A stretch of 64,000 nucleotides of DNA from Spodoptera frugiperda (GCF_023101765.2 NC_064214.1:6330001-6394000); one strand, 5' to 3'; positions 47,578 through 60,727 are shown, counted from the first letter of the stretch. Notes: a model not told the origin generated them from the letters alone. Made by a program: numbers and translations.

Positions 47578-49467
47578 AATGTATTATAAAAATTACGCTG
47601 TACGCTATTAAACTGTATCTGTATAACAGCGAGTTGTTGAGACAATGTGTTCCTCCTTCACAGCGTATAACGACACGTGGCACGCGATAGTCCGCTACAT
47701 TCCTCACACCTGTTCACTCGCAAAAAACAATCACTACTTTGGAGGCCCGCGACCCGGACAGTCTCATTACACGCCCTCTCGTGGTCACCCTACGCTTGGA
47801 TCAAAGTGATTCGCTTTTGTTCCGGCTGACGGCGTCGCCGAATGATTCCGTGTTAGTACAGTGATTGCTTTTTGACGTACCGTAGTTTCGGTTCGATGCC
47901 CGTGCCGATCCGATCATGTATTACGACCGATATTCCGCTATTTACAAATTGGTCTGTTATTGTTTCACGATAGTGACGTATGGCGTTTTCATTGGTTCGT
48001 TTGATTGGCACACGAGTTGTCAGAACGAGGCATGCGATGCAATGCAGGCGGGCTGAACTATGTTGAAAGCCTGTGACATCGAAATACTAATACATGGCAA
48101 TTTGTTTGTATAACATAATGGAGGACGATAATGTCTGTTCGTTATAGTAGTTGATAGTACTACGATTGACATAGTGATGAGATTTGACAACATTCTTAAT
48201 TATTAATCGTTGTCTATGGTACCTAACAATATATCATAATGTTTTTCCACATTTAAAACACTATTGTACGTAATGTTCAAAATTCTAAATAAACAAAACT
48301 TTTCTAAAACTCAATTTCTAGTTGAGTGACACCGCGTCTGTTTGTATGTTTAAATTAATCAAAAATGCAACACGACTGTGTACAGGTGCAGGTGGCGCCG
48401 TTTATTTCCGCGACTCACGAATCAGCCATGAATAAAACAAACGCCAACAGATTTGTTTCCCATACATTGGAAGCAGGCAAAGTATTTGCCGATGGCGTGG
48501 TCTACATCAACAAAGCGTGTACTGTCTAGACTAGGCTTACCTACCGGGGCTTACCGCGGAATGTTCCGTGTTTACCCACGAATCCACGCTTTGAGACGAG
48601 CCCGTGTTTGCTGAAAAATTCAGGCAAGATTTCGAGCGTCTAGGAAATGCCGAAGCATGCGTCGGCTTCCTGACGTCGGCTCGAGTATTGGCGTATTGTG
48701 GCCTCGCTTTGAGATGCTCCAGATTAATGAACGTCAAAGGTGGATGCCGCGGCCTTTGTCCTATTTACACTTGTATTTGTAAATGTGAACTTTATGAATA
48801 TCTATACTACTTTGTTACGATGTCTGTGAGAATGTTTTAATGAGGATATTCTTTTATTAGTTTAAGTTAATCATGTGGTTTTTTTGTCATACTTTTCCAT
48901 AGTAATCCGCGTTTTGCAGCGTAGTTTCACAGACAAACTGATTTACATACCATAAGTAATTCTATTATGAATATTGTAAAGTTAACTTTAAATAGTTAAA
49001 GTTCATAAAAATATTTTGACAAATAATATGAATTAACACATAAACACGTAGCATCTCAAGACATAGCACACAAATATTTCATAGAACTCGAATACAAGTT
49101 GAGAAGTGCAATAAAGAAGTTCTAAACGCTTCACGTTAGTTTCCAATGGAGTAGTTGCCGTACGAGTATACACACAGATAATATTGCGTACTGTTCATAA
49201 CTTATACATATTTCTAGCTATCCATTATCCAGTGGCAAATTGAGCGCTTTGACGGAGCTCGTCCGATGTGCTACAATGCACTATTTCTACGTCGACTGAC
49301 TACCGTTGTTCTAGTTGGGAGTATGGGAGACTGTTCATTTATGTGTTTATCACATTGCTTCTAGCGTGTCAGAATCGTGTTGTATCGAGTGGGCAAGCTG
49401 CTGGTTTTATGGTTTAATATTTTGTTGTTTGGTGGTCCATTTGGTGATAGCTATGTAAATATTTCTT
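47578..49467. other. Gene-free stretch with GC-rich islands
   Basis: No supported gene. 47655-47860 is GC-richer and holds ggatcaaagtgatt (TCF-like gatcaaag). 48500-48760 is GC-rich and carries opposed 66- and 78-residue frames without domains. Both islands could be conserved noncoding DNA. Confidence 0.35.
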
Positions 49468-49480
49468 AGGGTAATTTGAC

Positions 49481-49619
49481 TTGATCCGAAGCTGCAAATT
49501 ACTAGCGGGTTTATCGGGGCTCTGGCTCGAAAAGCAGGAGTAGAAACGGGGTGATTTTTAGACTCTCGCTTTGCCCAAGGCAGGAGAAGACCATGGATGA
49601 TTCTCTCCCCCTCTCAAAA
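49481..49619 (+). mobile_element. Short retroposon with 13-bp target duplication (family C)
   Basis: The direct repeat agggtaatttgac stands at 49468-49480 and 49620-49632, and the element ends in ctctcaaaa. This defines its limits: it starts ttgatccgaagctgcaaatt and carries gcgggtttatcggggctctg, a shortened core (the stretch between tttttag and actctcgc is deleted) and gcccaaggcaggagaag. It is 139 bp and has no frame. Confidence 0.9.
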
Positions 49620-49632
49620 AGGGTAATTTGAC

Positions 49633-50249
49633 AATTAATTATTATCTCCCGTTATATACTTGTCTGTTAATAAAGAAATAAGTTTTATTGTTGTAAAATA
49701 AATACTGTAGTACTTCACTGATTTCTTTACACAGAGTAGCTATAGTAGAGAAACTACACATAAAGAATTAATTTAATTTGCTTCCCAAACATTCACGGAG
49801 AGTACCTATCCCCAAATACGACCCCATTTTATTTAATGTCTTGACAAATAGATATTTACATTTTCACTGCCTAACATAAATACTGGCGCTCGTTCCACTC
49901 TGTATTACTTCGATTTATCTTGATTCTGAACCTATTAAATTTGATTCAATTCAAAGGGTTTCATGATTTAGGACGCCGTATTACAACATCAACCTTTGAT
50001 TCCCGGAATAGTTAATTTATTACAGTATACCGTTAATAGTTTTATATTTGACAAAGGAACGTTATTACTCCGTTATTTTCCTTAAAACCAAAATGAAATT
50101 CTACAAAATATACAAAATAACGGCACGAGTTTTATTCATGATTTACTTGTGAAACTGTGCAGCGTTCACTTAACTTTAATATCACCTGGGATAATTTGAA
50201 TACTTTTATTAAATTAAGATCAACTTGGGAAGTTTTATTAAGTTTAGAA
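49633..50249. other. AT-rich spacer
   Basis: No supported feature. Confidence 0.45.
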
Positions 50250-50450
50250 GTGCAAAGAGCAGGCGAGCCCGCGGCACAAAGCTAGCGAAACAACCGCACA
50301 TTTCGCGTCGCCGATGAATATTCAAAAAGCTTTCACGTTGCCGCCATTTTCTTGAGCGGAGTGCGTACTCCATATCAATTAGTGACGTCATTACTCCGCC
50401 AAACGCGAAATGTCTTGCCATGAATATTTTTAGTTTAGTCGCCACATGAT
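50250..50450. promoter_or_regulatory. Candidate regulatory island with CRE and long dyad
   Basis: It contains the consensus CRE tgacgtca (50383-50390, CREB/ATF site) in agtgacgtcattac. The 11-bp arms acatttcgcgt (50298-50308) and acgcgaaatgt (50403-50413) are perfectly inverted, and gcggagt/actccgc (50356-50362/50393-50399) form a second dyad. The 78-residue minus frame here has no domain. Inference only. Confidence 0.3.
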
Positions 50451-51955
50451 GGATGGCTGAATGCGTAAGTACATGTGAATAAGGAAGTCGAAATACTGAG
50501 ATTTCTTATTTATGTTCTTTTTTTTTACACGAAAACATATTCGTGCAACAGTTTATACGGTTTCCCTCAGGCTTGAGTTCAGTGATTCAACAATTTTTTG
50601 TTCATAATATTATTAGTAAAGTACGTAGTCGTGTTGCGTGTCAGAAGACACTATTGTAGGTACATTAGGTTTTCGGCTAAGATATAGTAAGCATTCTTAG
50701 ATAGATTAAATTTGATATACTGGATAGGTAAATAGAATGCTGATTGGAAGTTTGTTTTATCCTTTGATGAGTATTCTCAAACAAATCACAAAAAATGAAT
50801 AAAGGTAGCTATAATCAACTATTCTATCCTATTCAGTTGATTTTTTCCTTGTTATAGGTACCTACTTAGTGTACACGTGCCAAAACCCATATAATATGAT
50901 GAAAAACCTAGAAAATGTGAAGTGTATGGCCTAGTAAGAGATATAAAACGCGGGATATCGTGCGTGTTCCACGTTAGCGTCACTTTAAGTAATAACATTT
51001 GGTCGACACGTCGCCGACATGGGTCATATTATTATTGCAATGTGACCGTCTCTAGTATGGGTACTATGTTCATAGAGTTTTTTAGAAGTTTTCGAGAGAT
51101 TTTAATACAGCGTTTTGATGTGTGATGGTATTCGTGTTTGGTAATAGATTTTTTATTGTAGAAGTTTAAGTTTAACATGTGTGAATGTCTGAAAACCTGA
51201 CTAAAGTGAGTTAAATAAGTAATTAAAAGTTTTAAGTTCTATAAAATGTATTTATGTTTGATATTTAAAAGAAGATTGAGATAATTTAAAGTCATGTGTT
51301 TATGTAAAACGTAGGTTAGGTATGACTGTTAAAATAGTTTCCAGTACAGTTACAAGTAAGAGGGCACAGTGAGTGAACACGTATGTACACACACCAAGTT
51401 AATACGTAAGCTCGCTCGACAATAGGGACCCTACTCATCCAGCGGCGATTCCTTCCTATTCATTGCGTTCCCCCACAAGCCCCCCTTTTTTAATCCGAAA
51501 CTTATGACCGTGTAAATGTAACGGCAAGGGTTAATATCGTATTTTATTGGACGTGTTTCGGCAAGGGTCGGGATTCGGATTTTTTCGGATTTCCCCTTGA
51601 AATACTTTGAATAGGTTTACAATGTGTGCTGAAACATGATAATATTAATGTTATAACATTATCTCAGGGGTTTTATTTGGAAGTTGAGCTTGTAAGTGAA
51701 AAATCTTGGTCTGTATAACCGAAGTATTTGTGAACTCGCAGCCACGTAACCAAATAACCATAATACGTGGAGAGAAAGCGTTATACGGTGAGCATATTGC
51801 GCGCGCGGAGGAGTGGAACTTAATGTTTATAATACGCTGAAAGAGAGCAGGAAATATGCTTATACATTATGCGTGCTAAGTCGCATACAATACCTAAGAA
51901 TTTTCAACAAAATATGTTGGATTTTTTTTTCATAAACTATGCATTATTACCACAC
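50451..51955. other. Gene-free stretch
   Basis: No supported gene. The 67-residue frame at 50922 and the 81- and 68-residue frames at 51869-52145 (which lie on a SINE) have no domain. A small GC patch occurs at 51400-51480. Confidence 0.4.
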
Positions 51956-52109
51956 TGGATTTCGTCCAGTGTCCTGTGTGCGTTTACCAACATACAATTT
52001 CACATACATACGACGCCCAGACCCGAAACAACAATTTGTGGATCACACAATGAGATGCACCGTGCGGGAATCGAACCCGTTACATGTTGTGCGGCCACCG
52101 CAACAATCG
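51956..52109 (-). mobile_element. tRNA-headed SINE (family B), best copy
   Basis: The minus-strand head is cgattgttgcggtggccgca, then the B-box-bearing aacgggttcgattcccgcac, ggtgcatctcattgtgtgat, and a body with tttcgggtctgggcgtcg and ggtaaacgcacacaggacac. Copies at 31321 and 62999 are shorter. Overlapping plus-strand frames are by-products. Confidence 0.8.
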
Positions 52110-52634
52110 TTTAGATTTATAACCACACTGTATAGATTATTCTAGTAGCCATTTTAAAGCCCAAATCTCAGCTAAAAATGGTGGACACAAACGTAAAAGT
52201 TTTAACGATAAAGGCACAAAGCAAGCCGAGTCCAACTTCAGTGTGTAGTGGAATGCCAGTGTCGAGGCAAGTGTGAGACGGGATTGTTGCAACTTAAATT
52301 GTGAAGTACCTGCCTCACCTCTACTCACATATACCTAGGTACCTAGGACATATATCTAGGTACCTAGGTACATGTTCCGTGTTCTGATTGGCTCCTGCAA
52401 AGTTTCGATAGCCGTGCAGATAGTTGATAGAGGTTAAGCTGTTTGTGCATATCAGATTAGCGTGTATGAATGCACGTACGATACACGAGAATTCTCGTAT
52501 GTGGAGCGGCGATAACTACGTTTATGAAACTAATTTCAAGACTTGAGTGGAGATAAATTGATCGACTCGTTCCTAGGTGGTTTGAAAATAGCACTCATGT
52601 TGATTATTGTGGAATATAAAAATTCGTTCACTCA
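52110..52634. other. Spacer with a palindromic ctaggtacctag pair
   Basis: No supported gene. Two ctaggtacctag palindromes lie 21 bp apart at 52335-52367. 52140-52320 is GC-richer, and its 63-residue minus frame has no domain. Confidence 0.4.
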
Positions 52635-52820
52635 TTTGCCTTTTATCACCGTAGAGGTAGGCAGAGGTTACACCCACTTTTCAATATTTGTGTTATAAGT
52701 TCCATGTAATAGAGGCTGAGCCTATTGCCACACAATTCCAAGCTTCGAATAACTACAAGAAATCGAAAAATGCTGAGTAAAACTTTGTCCGAACCAGGAA
52801 TCGAACGACCAAGGAGGCAG
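52635..52820 (-). mobile_element. tRNA-headed SINE (family A), internally deleted
   Basis: The minus strand begins ctgcctccttggtcgttcga. The A-box side is joined directly to ttcgattcctggttcgg, so about 40 bp between the A and B boxes are missing relative to 40979. The body continues to tgcctacctctacggtgat at about 52640. Confidence 0.75.
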
Positions 52821-55264
52821 TCCCTGTTTCAGTTATTCAAATCGTGTTTAAGATGTTGTTAATTACCTAAATGGTATAAAAAAATCATTGTACCTAACCT
52901 GTAACGATCTTAAATAAAATTAGACACATTATTATACGAACCAGAAAATTCCTTATCCTAAATAAAGTACTTTTGCAAGAATTTGGGGTGAAGTGACACG
53001 TGTTACAGCACCTAAGTCAGGAGTCGCGTGTTCCAACCACTTTACACCCGCGGTAATGGAGGCGTCATGATAATCTAATCTAGCGAACATATGTTTGCAC
53101 TTAAAGTTACGTGTTGATGTTTTAATTTTATGGGGAAAGTACTGTTTCAAAGCTTTTATTATATTTTTATGTATGTACAAGGTAATTACAATGAATCAAC
53201 TGTTTCTTTTTAATTTTAGGGTGTTTATTTGTTATTATTATGTTGACACGGTTGTATACCAATTAAGGAATATAATAAAGTAATTATATTGTTATAATCA
53301 TGAATTATCAAAACAAGGTTTCAAATTGTAGTGGCCAGTAAATAACCAAGTTTTGTTATAGAAAAAAAATCGTTTATTCGGCGGTCTAGTCAAACTCTAA
53401 ACTTTTGAATATATAAAAAATTCTAAAGTGTTTGATGAGTTTTTTCTTAATAATAATCAAAGTTTTGAGCGAATATTTTTTGTTTATTTTGTTACCATAA
53501 CTAAATCCATTTATAATGAGTTAGACGGGGAGTAATCCGAGTAGACGCGTAACACTTTTATAAAATTTATAAAAACAAGTGCTAGACTTAACTAGATAAT
53601 AATAACGTCTGCTACTAATCCAGTTTGCGAATTATTTTTGCCCAACAAAGGTTCGGTCAACAGTCGCGTAATTTAAAGGTTCGATTTTCAGGCGTAAAGA
53701 ATTACAGGGTAATTTGATGATCTTGTAGTAGTTCTCGTGTAGGAAAAAATATGTGTTGAATACCAATTGAACCTAGATAATGGATTATTGTTAGTCTTTT
53801 GTATTTATCTATATTAGCACAAAGTAATCTGAGGGATGATGAACCTTTATTTAAATCCTTTGCAAAAATAATCCATTATGTAAGTTCATTTTATTAAAGA
53901 ATTTTCTAAAATATATTTACTTACATTTACTTTTCACATCAGATATTTAATTTCAAAATGTTTCACAATTTGAAGACCACTCGCCAATTAGTCTAGAAAC
54001 TAAATTAACAAAATTAAAAATAATTTATGCGTAATTAAAATTGAAGTGAATAAAAATAATAATTAATAAAGCTATTGAAATCTTAGCACTCGAGCCGTGA
54101 ATGTTTAATACTGCGTGACGTCCACCGCCGCAAATTACTTGCTGCATTCATGATTTTTAATTATTCAACGAAACAGCGAACGAAAGCCGTACCTATTGCC
54201 TGTATAAGTAGATTTTAATATTTTATTTTTCATAAAAATAAATATTAAAGCTTTTTATGAAGACTACTTCAATTGAAACCTTAATTACAATTATTAGTTT
54301 ACTTTACCACTAAAAAGTAACTTCGATGTAAAATAAACCTTAATGTTCGTTCTGTCCATAATACACTTAAAATTGTCTGAGTTTGGCCGACTTAGCAGTG
54401 GCTTGAAATTGAGTCGTGTTTGAGTATTCAGGCGTAATTGACATTGATTAATCACCTGCCCAAATATTACCCTTACGGTAAACCAAAGCATCACTTGGTA
54501 AATTAAACTTTTCCCCAAACTCTCGCTCGCTTCAAACAATTATCTGTTAACACGATAAATTATACACAGTCCGGAAAATGTCCTCGAATGTCAGCATCAA
54601 ATCCTGTCGAAACAAAGTTCCTTTCAAGTGTACTCATGGAATTAATACTCATTGATTTCACTGGGAGGTACACTCGCCCACATAACTCAATACAAACCCG
54701 GGCCCCGCTTTGATATCTCGGGTGAAAAACCGCGGCGTTCCGACCGACCCGTGTGAACATTCCTTACCTCTAAATCTCATTGATCATTTGAATCGTGTAT
54801 TTTAGCGCAGTAGGTACTAGTGGTCGTACACTGCAATCTGCAATACTATCTCTGAATAATGCTTCAAAGTGTTTTCGTTTTATAACTATTTTCAGGGAAA
54901 TATGTTGCGCGAATATTATTCAATGCCAGCTCCCCTTGTAGATTCCATCGTGAAGATGCAACAACAATTTTGTCTAGATAAATTCTCGTGTTTCTGCACA
55001 TACTCCGTGTTATTAGGTATCGACATTTTTCAATAACATAGTTTGACATAATGTGCATGCACTACATCTCGGAAAACTGCGGGTTGGAATGCGTAAACGC
55101 GACTTACTCACCTGTTTCTACTTTATTTCGTTGAAGACATTTTTGTCATTCTGTTTACTTTTACGAAGTATTGAAAATCTGTTGTTGAGAACGAATAGAT
55201 AGAAACAGCTCTTTTAGAATTGTACAAGGGAACCATAAAATTTTGTTATGTTTATGAGCCAAAT
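52821..55264. other. Mostly AT-rich gene-free stretch
   Basis: No supported gene. 52985-53065 is GC-richer within a 75-residue minus frame that has no domain. 54690-54770 is GC-richer too. The 81-, 66- and 64-residue minus frames (54294-55058) have no recognisable domain. Confidence 0.4.
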
Positions 55265-55580
55265 GAATAAGACACGACTTCATTCGGGAAGGTAGTACGT
55301 GGCCATAATGATATCATCTAAAGATACGCACGTTCCAGATCTCATTACATCCATAATCACGCCATCAAAGTCAGCCTTCGTATAATCAAATTCCAATAAA
55401 ATTCATGGCCGCAAGTGGTGGCCCATCCAGCCCACATATCCGTGCAATTGCTTATAAATATAAAACACGAGCCATTGAGCATCATCTCCAACGTATTCTG
55501 TTTGGATCATTGCTTGGAACACGCTTATTTATACGATCTGCTATTTTTTCAACATATTTACATAACATTTCGCTGTATGC
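55265..55580. promoter_or_regulatory. Candidate regulatory island
   Basis: Non-repetitive sequence with ggccataatgatatcatc, cataatcacgccatcaaagt, gcaattgcttataaatataa and gtggcccatccagccc. The density of homeodomain- and TCF-like sites (atcaaag) resembles an enhancer. The 63-residue frame at 55405 has no domain. Confidence 0.2.
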
Positions 55581-57340
55581 TCCTGTGATTATTTGATAAA
55601 AGTAAGAACGTTTTATGGGCTATTGGATATGCAAATGTGTCTACCTTTTTGTATTGAATGTCTTTTACATTTATGAGCTTTATAAATGGTCTGGATGACC
55701 AAATATTTCATCGTTTTATGAATTCATAATTTATAATAATTTTGACAGCGAGCTTGAATAGAAACACGTTTATCATATCTGTCATTTTATATTATTTAGT
55801 TGGAATAGTTATGAAAATGTTATAATTTAATTTGAATAGTAAATAGTTATAATTTACTAGCTGTTTGTATTTCAAACGTTACATTGAAAAGTTAGTTATA
55901 CAAGCACGATATTTAAGTTGCATATTAATTAAACTTTGCAACGTATCGATACTTATAATAGTTATTTAGTTAACATAATATGTTTCACCATCGTAATTAT
56001 AGACTTCATGATTATTTGAATTGAGTAGGTATTTTCGTGCTGGGATTATAATTATATTGATCTCATAAAATCTCATTAAACTAACTATCGTATTCAGGAT
56101 AAATTGCTTTTTTTTCAGAAATATAAATAAGAAAGATACAGAATTGGAATTCCCCGTGAGATATTTTGTTGGCCAGATTCTGTTTTAGTGAGCCGAATAA
56201 TTAAACAAAACAAAGTAGTAGACATTCTAAATCATTGCCCGTCTTGTACAAGCAACTAGGACCTTCAAGTGACGTACAAAGAAAAGGACCCAAAAAATGA
56301 GTGAAATAAATTACGTACATAAGTTTGAAATAAATCAGTTCGTAGTATTAGTAAAAGCGTTTCCCCAAGTTCCGTGCAGTTTACCTCAGTGGCAAGATAG
56401 TTGAGAATTTATTGGTGTAGAGCCAGTGCCTTGTGCAGCTTGGCTCCTATCATTTGTGGTGTCCTGGTACCTCTCGCATCGGTGTAGATAACTGGAGCGC
56501 TCCAAATTTTACCTTTCGTATTTTAGTTCGGTAATATCATTTAATTTTCACTTCGTATGTACTCGCGAGGAGTTTGAATTACTTTCCCAGCAAAGTAGGT
56601 GCGACAGCTTGTTCCCAACTCCAACTATGGTAACGTGGTTCGGGATTTAGTCGTGTTGAAATTTGTTTCATGCTCTATTTTTAAGTACCTAATTAAAAAT
56701 AGTTCGTGTACATTGTTCGCCAACCAAATTAATATCATTTTATGAGATCAAAATATTATTTACGTTCATTAATTTTCACAATTATATTCAGTAAACATTG
56801 TGCCTAATGAAGAAACAAAATGAACATTCATTATTAATACGGCGTCCTTTGTCGTGTAGGTACGAGTACACGAACAGTAATTCATACACAGAGTTAATAC
56901 ATACGGCCAACGTCCCATCTCAAGAGACAACTTAATTACTTAAATTATTTGGTTTCTGTCACACAATTATCTTGTGGGTAAATTATTCGAGCCACAAACT
57001 CTCGCACTCAGACATATTGTAAAATTGTACAAGATTAGTGTAGTCGAAATGCAATTATGGCGCAGTTGTATGTCCCTTGGGCCGAGGCAAGCTGATGTGA
57101 ATTAGTAATCTGACGGCAGACGGGGAATTATACAAAACTATTTACTTGAATAATACCTGCATTGTAGACTAGCGCCTGCGGGAGTTCATCTCACCTTCAG
57201 TACATACTCTGATTGATAGAATTACTTTATAGTCTATCGATGAAGAAGAAGCATGTATTGCAATGAATACTTCGTACAATGTACGACTAATTTTACCTTT
57301 AAATGTATTAAGGTATAATAATATCAACATAAACTTAGAT
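55581..57340. other. Gene-free stretch
   Basis: No supported gene. GC-richer pieces at 56370-56500 and 57160-57210 have no motif that I can name. Confidence 0.4.
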
Positions 57341-57348
57341 TTCTATCT

Positions 57349-57496
57349 AAGCTGCAAGCTATCTAGCAGGTTACCGGGACTCAGGCTCGGAAAGCAGGAG
57401 CAGGAACGGGTTGGTTTTTAGTCAGTAAGAGTCTGATACTCTTTCTGGTCTTGCACCAGGCGGGAGAAGTCATTGGATGATTTGCCCCCAAAAAAG
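57349..57496 (+). mobile_element. Short retroposon (family C)
   Basis: It reads aagctgcaagctatctagca, ggttaccgggactcaggctc, the core ttggtttttagtcagtaaga and accaggcgggagaagtcatt, then tgatttgcccccaaaaaa. A possible short duplication (ttctat) flanks it, at 57341 and 57500, but is too short to be sure. Confidence 0.75.
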
Positions 57497-58079
57497 GCTT
57501 CTATATATTGTTACAAAATATCTTTTACAAAACATTTCATTCATTTAGATCAAGACCATACCTAGATGTATCCAGATACTTGTTGATTCACGTCCATCTG
57601 AAGCATTGACATGCCGACTGTAAACATTGGGCGTGATCTCCATCGAGCATCACAAGCGACATGCTAATCCATGTGTCCACTAGAGTCGGCGATAGATGGC
57701 CAACATGACCGCGCAGTCTACAACCGTCACGTCACGTCGTCATGTTGTCACGTGTGTTTGATATCAAGAACACGTTGTAACACCTCAATCTATATTGACT
57801 GGGACTTTAAATCACCATATTTTTTAATTGCAGATAGATCACTGAGGTTGTTAATTTTTTCGGAGTTTACGTATCTACTTAGATTTTCCAGTAAGTAGAC
57901 CTTAATACATTATATTTTAATTTCAAGTTGCTTTGACAAAACGACTCAAAAATACTGGTATGCACTAAACTAAAAGCACTTCTGGCTGTGTTAATATTAA
58001 TACCTAGGTATGTAGGTTCAGTTTGCAGTACTATGTATCTGGCTATATGAGTTCCATTTCCAATACATTTATGTGAAAC
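57497..58079. other. Gene-free stretch
   Basis: No supported gene. 57660-57770 is GC-richer and includes a 75-residue frame with no domain. Confidence 0.4.
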
Positions 58080-58210
58080 TTAGCAAATCAGCCGCGTGTC
58101 GCGTGTCGCGAGCGACAAACGTCACGTAGTCGTCTCGTCGACGTGTCACGCAGCAGATGCAGAATGACGCGTGTCCCGGCGACACGGCGGCATGACACCT
58201 CGCGTGATCT
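58080..58210. promoter_or_regulatory. CpG-dense island
   Basis: It is strongly CpG-rich (gcgtgtcgcgtgtcgcgagc, cgtcacgtagtcgtctcgtc, gtcccggcgacacggcgg) within AT-rich flanks, with a gcgtgtc tandem. There is no frame. It may be a regulatory island or the decayed middle of a repeat. Confidence 0.25.
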
Positions 58211-60390
58211 GATGAATATAGCGTACAAGTTTAGAGGTAATGGAGATTTCAATTATATGGTTGCCATGACACATGTTCATCTAATTATTTATCATTGATC
58301 TATGAAACACAGTAGTTTCATTTTAAACAGTGCAAAAAAAATTATGTTGTAAAAATACATATATTGAAATTCATTGCACTGTTATAAAATAAATTTTATA
58401 TCACAATGAAGCCACCGAGTGAAGCTACTGCACTAAAAATCCATCGAAGTTTCCAGCACAAATAGAAACTAAATCAGGACTTTTTAAAAAGTCAAACTCT
58501 CGTGCTAAGCACACTGCAATATCCCTTGAGGGGTGACGAAGCAAATGTTGCATGCTAGACAAAATTTATTAGATTCTCATAGCAAATCAACCGAAACTGA
58601 ACCTAATAAAACTTTCAGTTAAGTCTAGATTCCTTTGCCATGACCGTGGAGTGACTAGGACTCGATGTTGGGGATTATTGCAAAAACTTTTGCATAGTGA
58701 GATTTTGACTCCAAATGGGCGATTTGGAGTCTCGCTCGGCTACTTTGGACTATACCAGTGGAAGTCCATGCCAGTGAGTGGTGCTTACACTAGTCACGTG
58801 GGGTTTTGACCTTTCGGATGAGGCTTATCGTCGGCGTACGTTCTGCGGCCGGCCTGCAATAAATACTGCTGAACAGTGATTGTTGTAGTTTATCACCATG
58901 GTTTCCTGTCTAGACTGTATCACGTTTAACTTCATATTTTTAAATATTTTCCAAAGCTAAAATAAATGTAAAATAACTCACTCAAAATACAAAATGTTTC
59001 GTGAAAGCATGTAGCTTTTATAATTAAATCAAAAGAGCTCGCGGTTGGTAATGTAAAATATTAAATTAGTATGCTTGAAATAAATTGGGAGCTCGCACTT
59101 AATGCAGTTTATTCTATGCGACAACATATAAAGGCTGTGTGAGTGCTTGTAGTTCTTATAATTAATTATATGATGAAGAATAACATAAAATAGCTGAGTT
59201 CAGGTATAATACGCGGGTACTTAGCCCTGGGATTTTAATTTATCTTATTGAATTATTTTTTAGACTCCACTTGACGTCATTTAATAAGAAGTTGTCAAAA
59301 GTGTCCTCGAGTGAGACGAGGAATGGGACTTTGAGTGAAGAGGATTCTTTAAGAAAACGAATTAGAATACGGGACTAGCAGAATGAGTTCAACAAAAGGT
59401 CGGCAGATGTGTCTAGAGCTAACAATTACGGTAAAGGACTTCTGTAAAAAACTCGGAATTAAAAAAATGGCAGCAGGAGCTTCGTGTGTGACTCTTGAAT
59501 TGTAGTCTAGTGAAACGTGATACTATGCTCACATAACTTTTATAAAAGTCTGTGTAACTTACTTATAATTAATTTCCTTAGGTTCGGAAATTAAGAATTA
59601 ACTTTAAGAGTTTTTTAAAAAACATCTTTTTATTCTTGACAGTAAAGAAAATTAAGGTAGATGTGTATTTTAATTTGACACCAAAGAATTATTAAATCCA
59701 CAATAGTTTACAGACAACAGACATGTAGATCTCCACACATATGACAATGTGTGTTATATTTTTGCACTGAAAAAAGTGCCCTTCAGTTTTTTTACCGTAA
59801 CCCACGATAAAGGGGTCCGTGGGACAACTCGCTACAGACAGAGGTGAACTTACAAAGTTATTTACAACCGACGACGAGCAAATATTGCTCCACGACTTGC
59901 GACCTTTACTGCACAAATACTTTTTTATTTTTCTTACAAAATATACACAACGAGTTTTGTTTTTACAACGACTCCATTTGATGGACCTGTACACCGATAT
60001 ATTTCAGCCATTAACTTGCGTTAAAAAAACATCGACTTATTTTCGTAAACCTTTTTGAATTTTGCTTTAAAAATATACTTTTATTACTAACCTACATGTC
60101 ATAAATATCAAACGAATCACCTAATATTCTTTTACTTGGCGAATATTTACTGGCATAAAGTTTAATAACTTTTTCTAAGCATTGACATGGCATGAATGAG
60201 TACGTCGCATTTTTTTCGATTCAATAAGCAATTTATTTAATAGATTTTCGAACGAAAATCTGTTTAAATTATTAAATAATGTCTAAATAGATCGTTTAGT
60301 TGCGCTTCTGCGTATCATTTTAAATATATTAACCCGAGTAAGTAAACTGTTAGTACAATGGTACATTGAAAAATCAGCGGTTTTCAAGCA
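58211..60390. other. AT-rich gene-free stretch
   Basis: No supported gene. The 100-residue minus frame at 59692-59994 and the 79-residue plus frame at 59819-60058 overlap on opposite strands and show no domain. Confidence 0.4.
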
Positions 60391-60727
60391 AATAGTGGGT
60401 CCAGCAGTAACAGTTCAATATGGCCATCAAGCGGAACATCTGAGCATCGAAACATCTAAGCAAACACATGGCCAGTCCCGATATTTGCATTTAGCCAACG
60501 CGCAACGTTCCGCTGACTGGCACGCCTCTACAAATATGATTTTTATGCGGAACCCAGCGCGAGGGATGGGCAGCACTCGCCACGATACCACTAATATTAT
60601 CGATATAAAAATTAATATGACATTTCGTGGTACATTACCAGTGACACCCGTTTTCGCCACCATAGTTATGAATCCCATTTAAGACAACCTCGTTTACGTA
60701 CGATAGGCAATATATTCTGCATATATC
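60391..60727. other. GC-richer unique patch, no gene accepted
   Basis: The sequence supports a 95-residue plus frame (60395) and an 83-residue minus frame (60427) over the same bases. Neither has a recognisable domain, and both appear because the patch lacks stop-rich AT sequence. Possible conserved noncoding DNA. Confidence 0.3.

Noticed and set aside
52953..53180. tRNA-like or SINE-like GC-rich patch in a 75-residue frame
   Set aside because: No A box/B box pair can be placed and no second copy is in the window.
53846..53880. Possible LINE tail (tttgcaaaaataatcc)
   Set aside because: Only about 15 bases match the tails at 2320 and 10130 and the upstream blocks are missing.
59692..60058. 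100-residue minus and 79-residue plus frames
   Set aside because: Opposed frames over the same sequence and no recognisable motif.
60395..60682. 95-residue plus frame
   Set aside because: Overlaps an 83-residue minus frame; neither has a domain or splice signals. Listed as a GC-richer unique patch instead.
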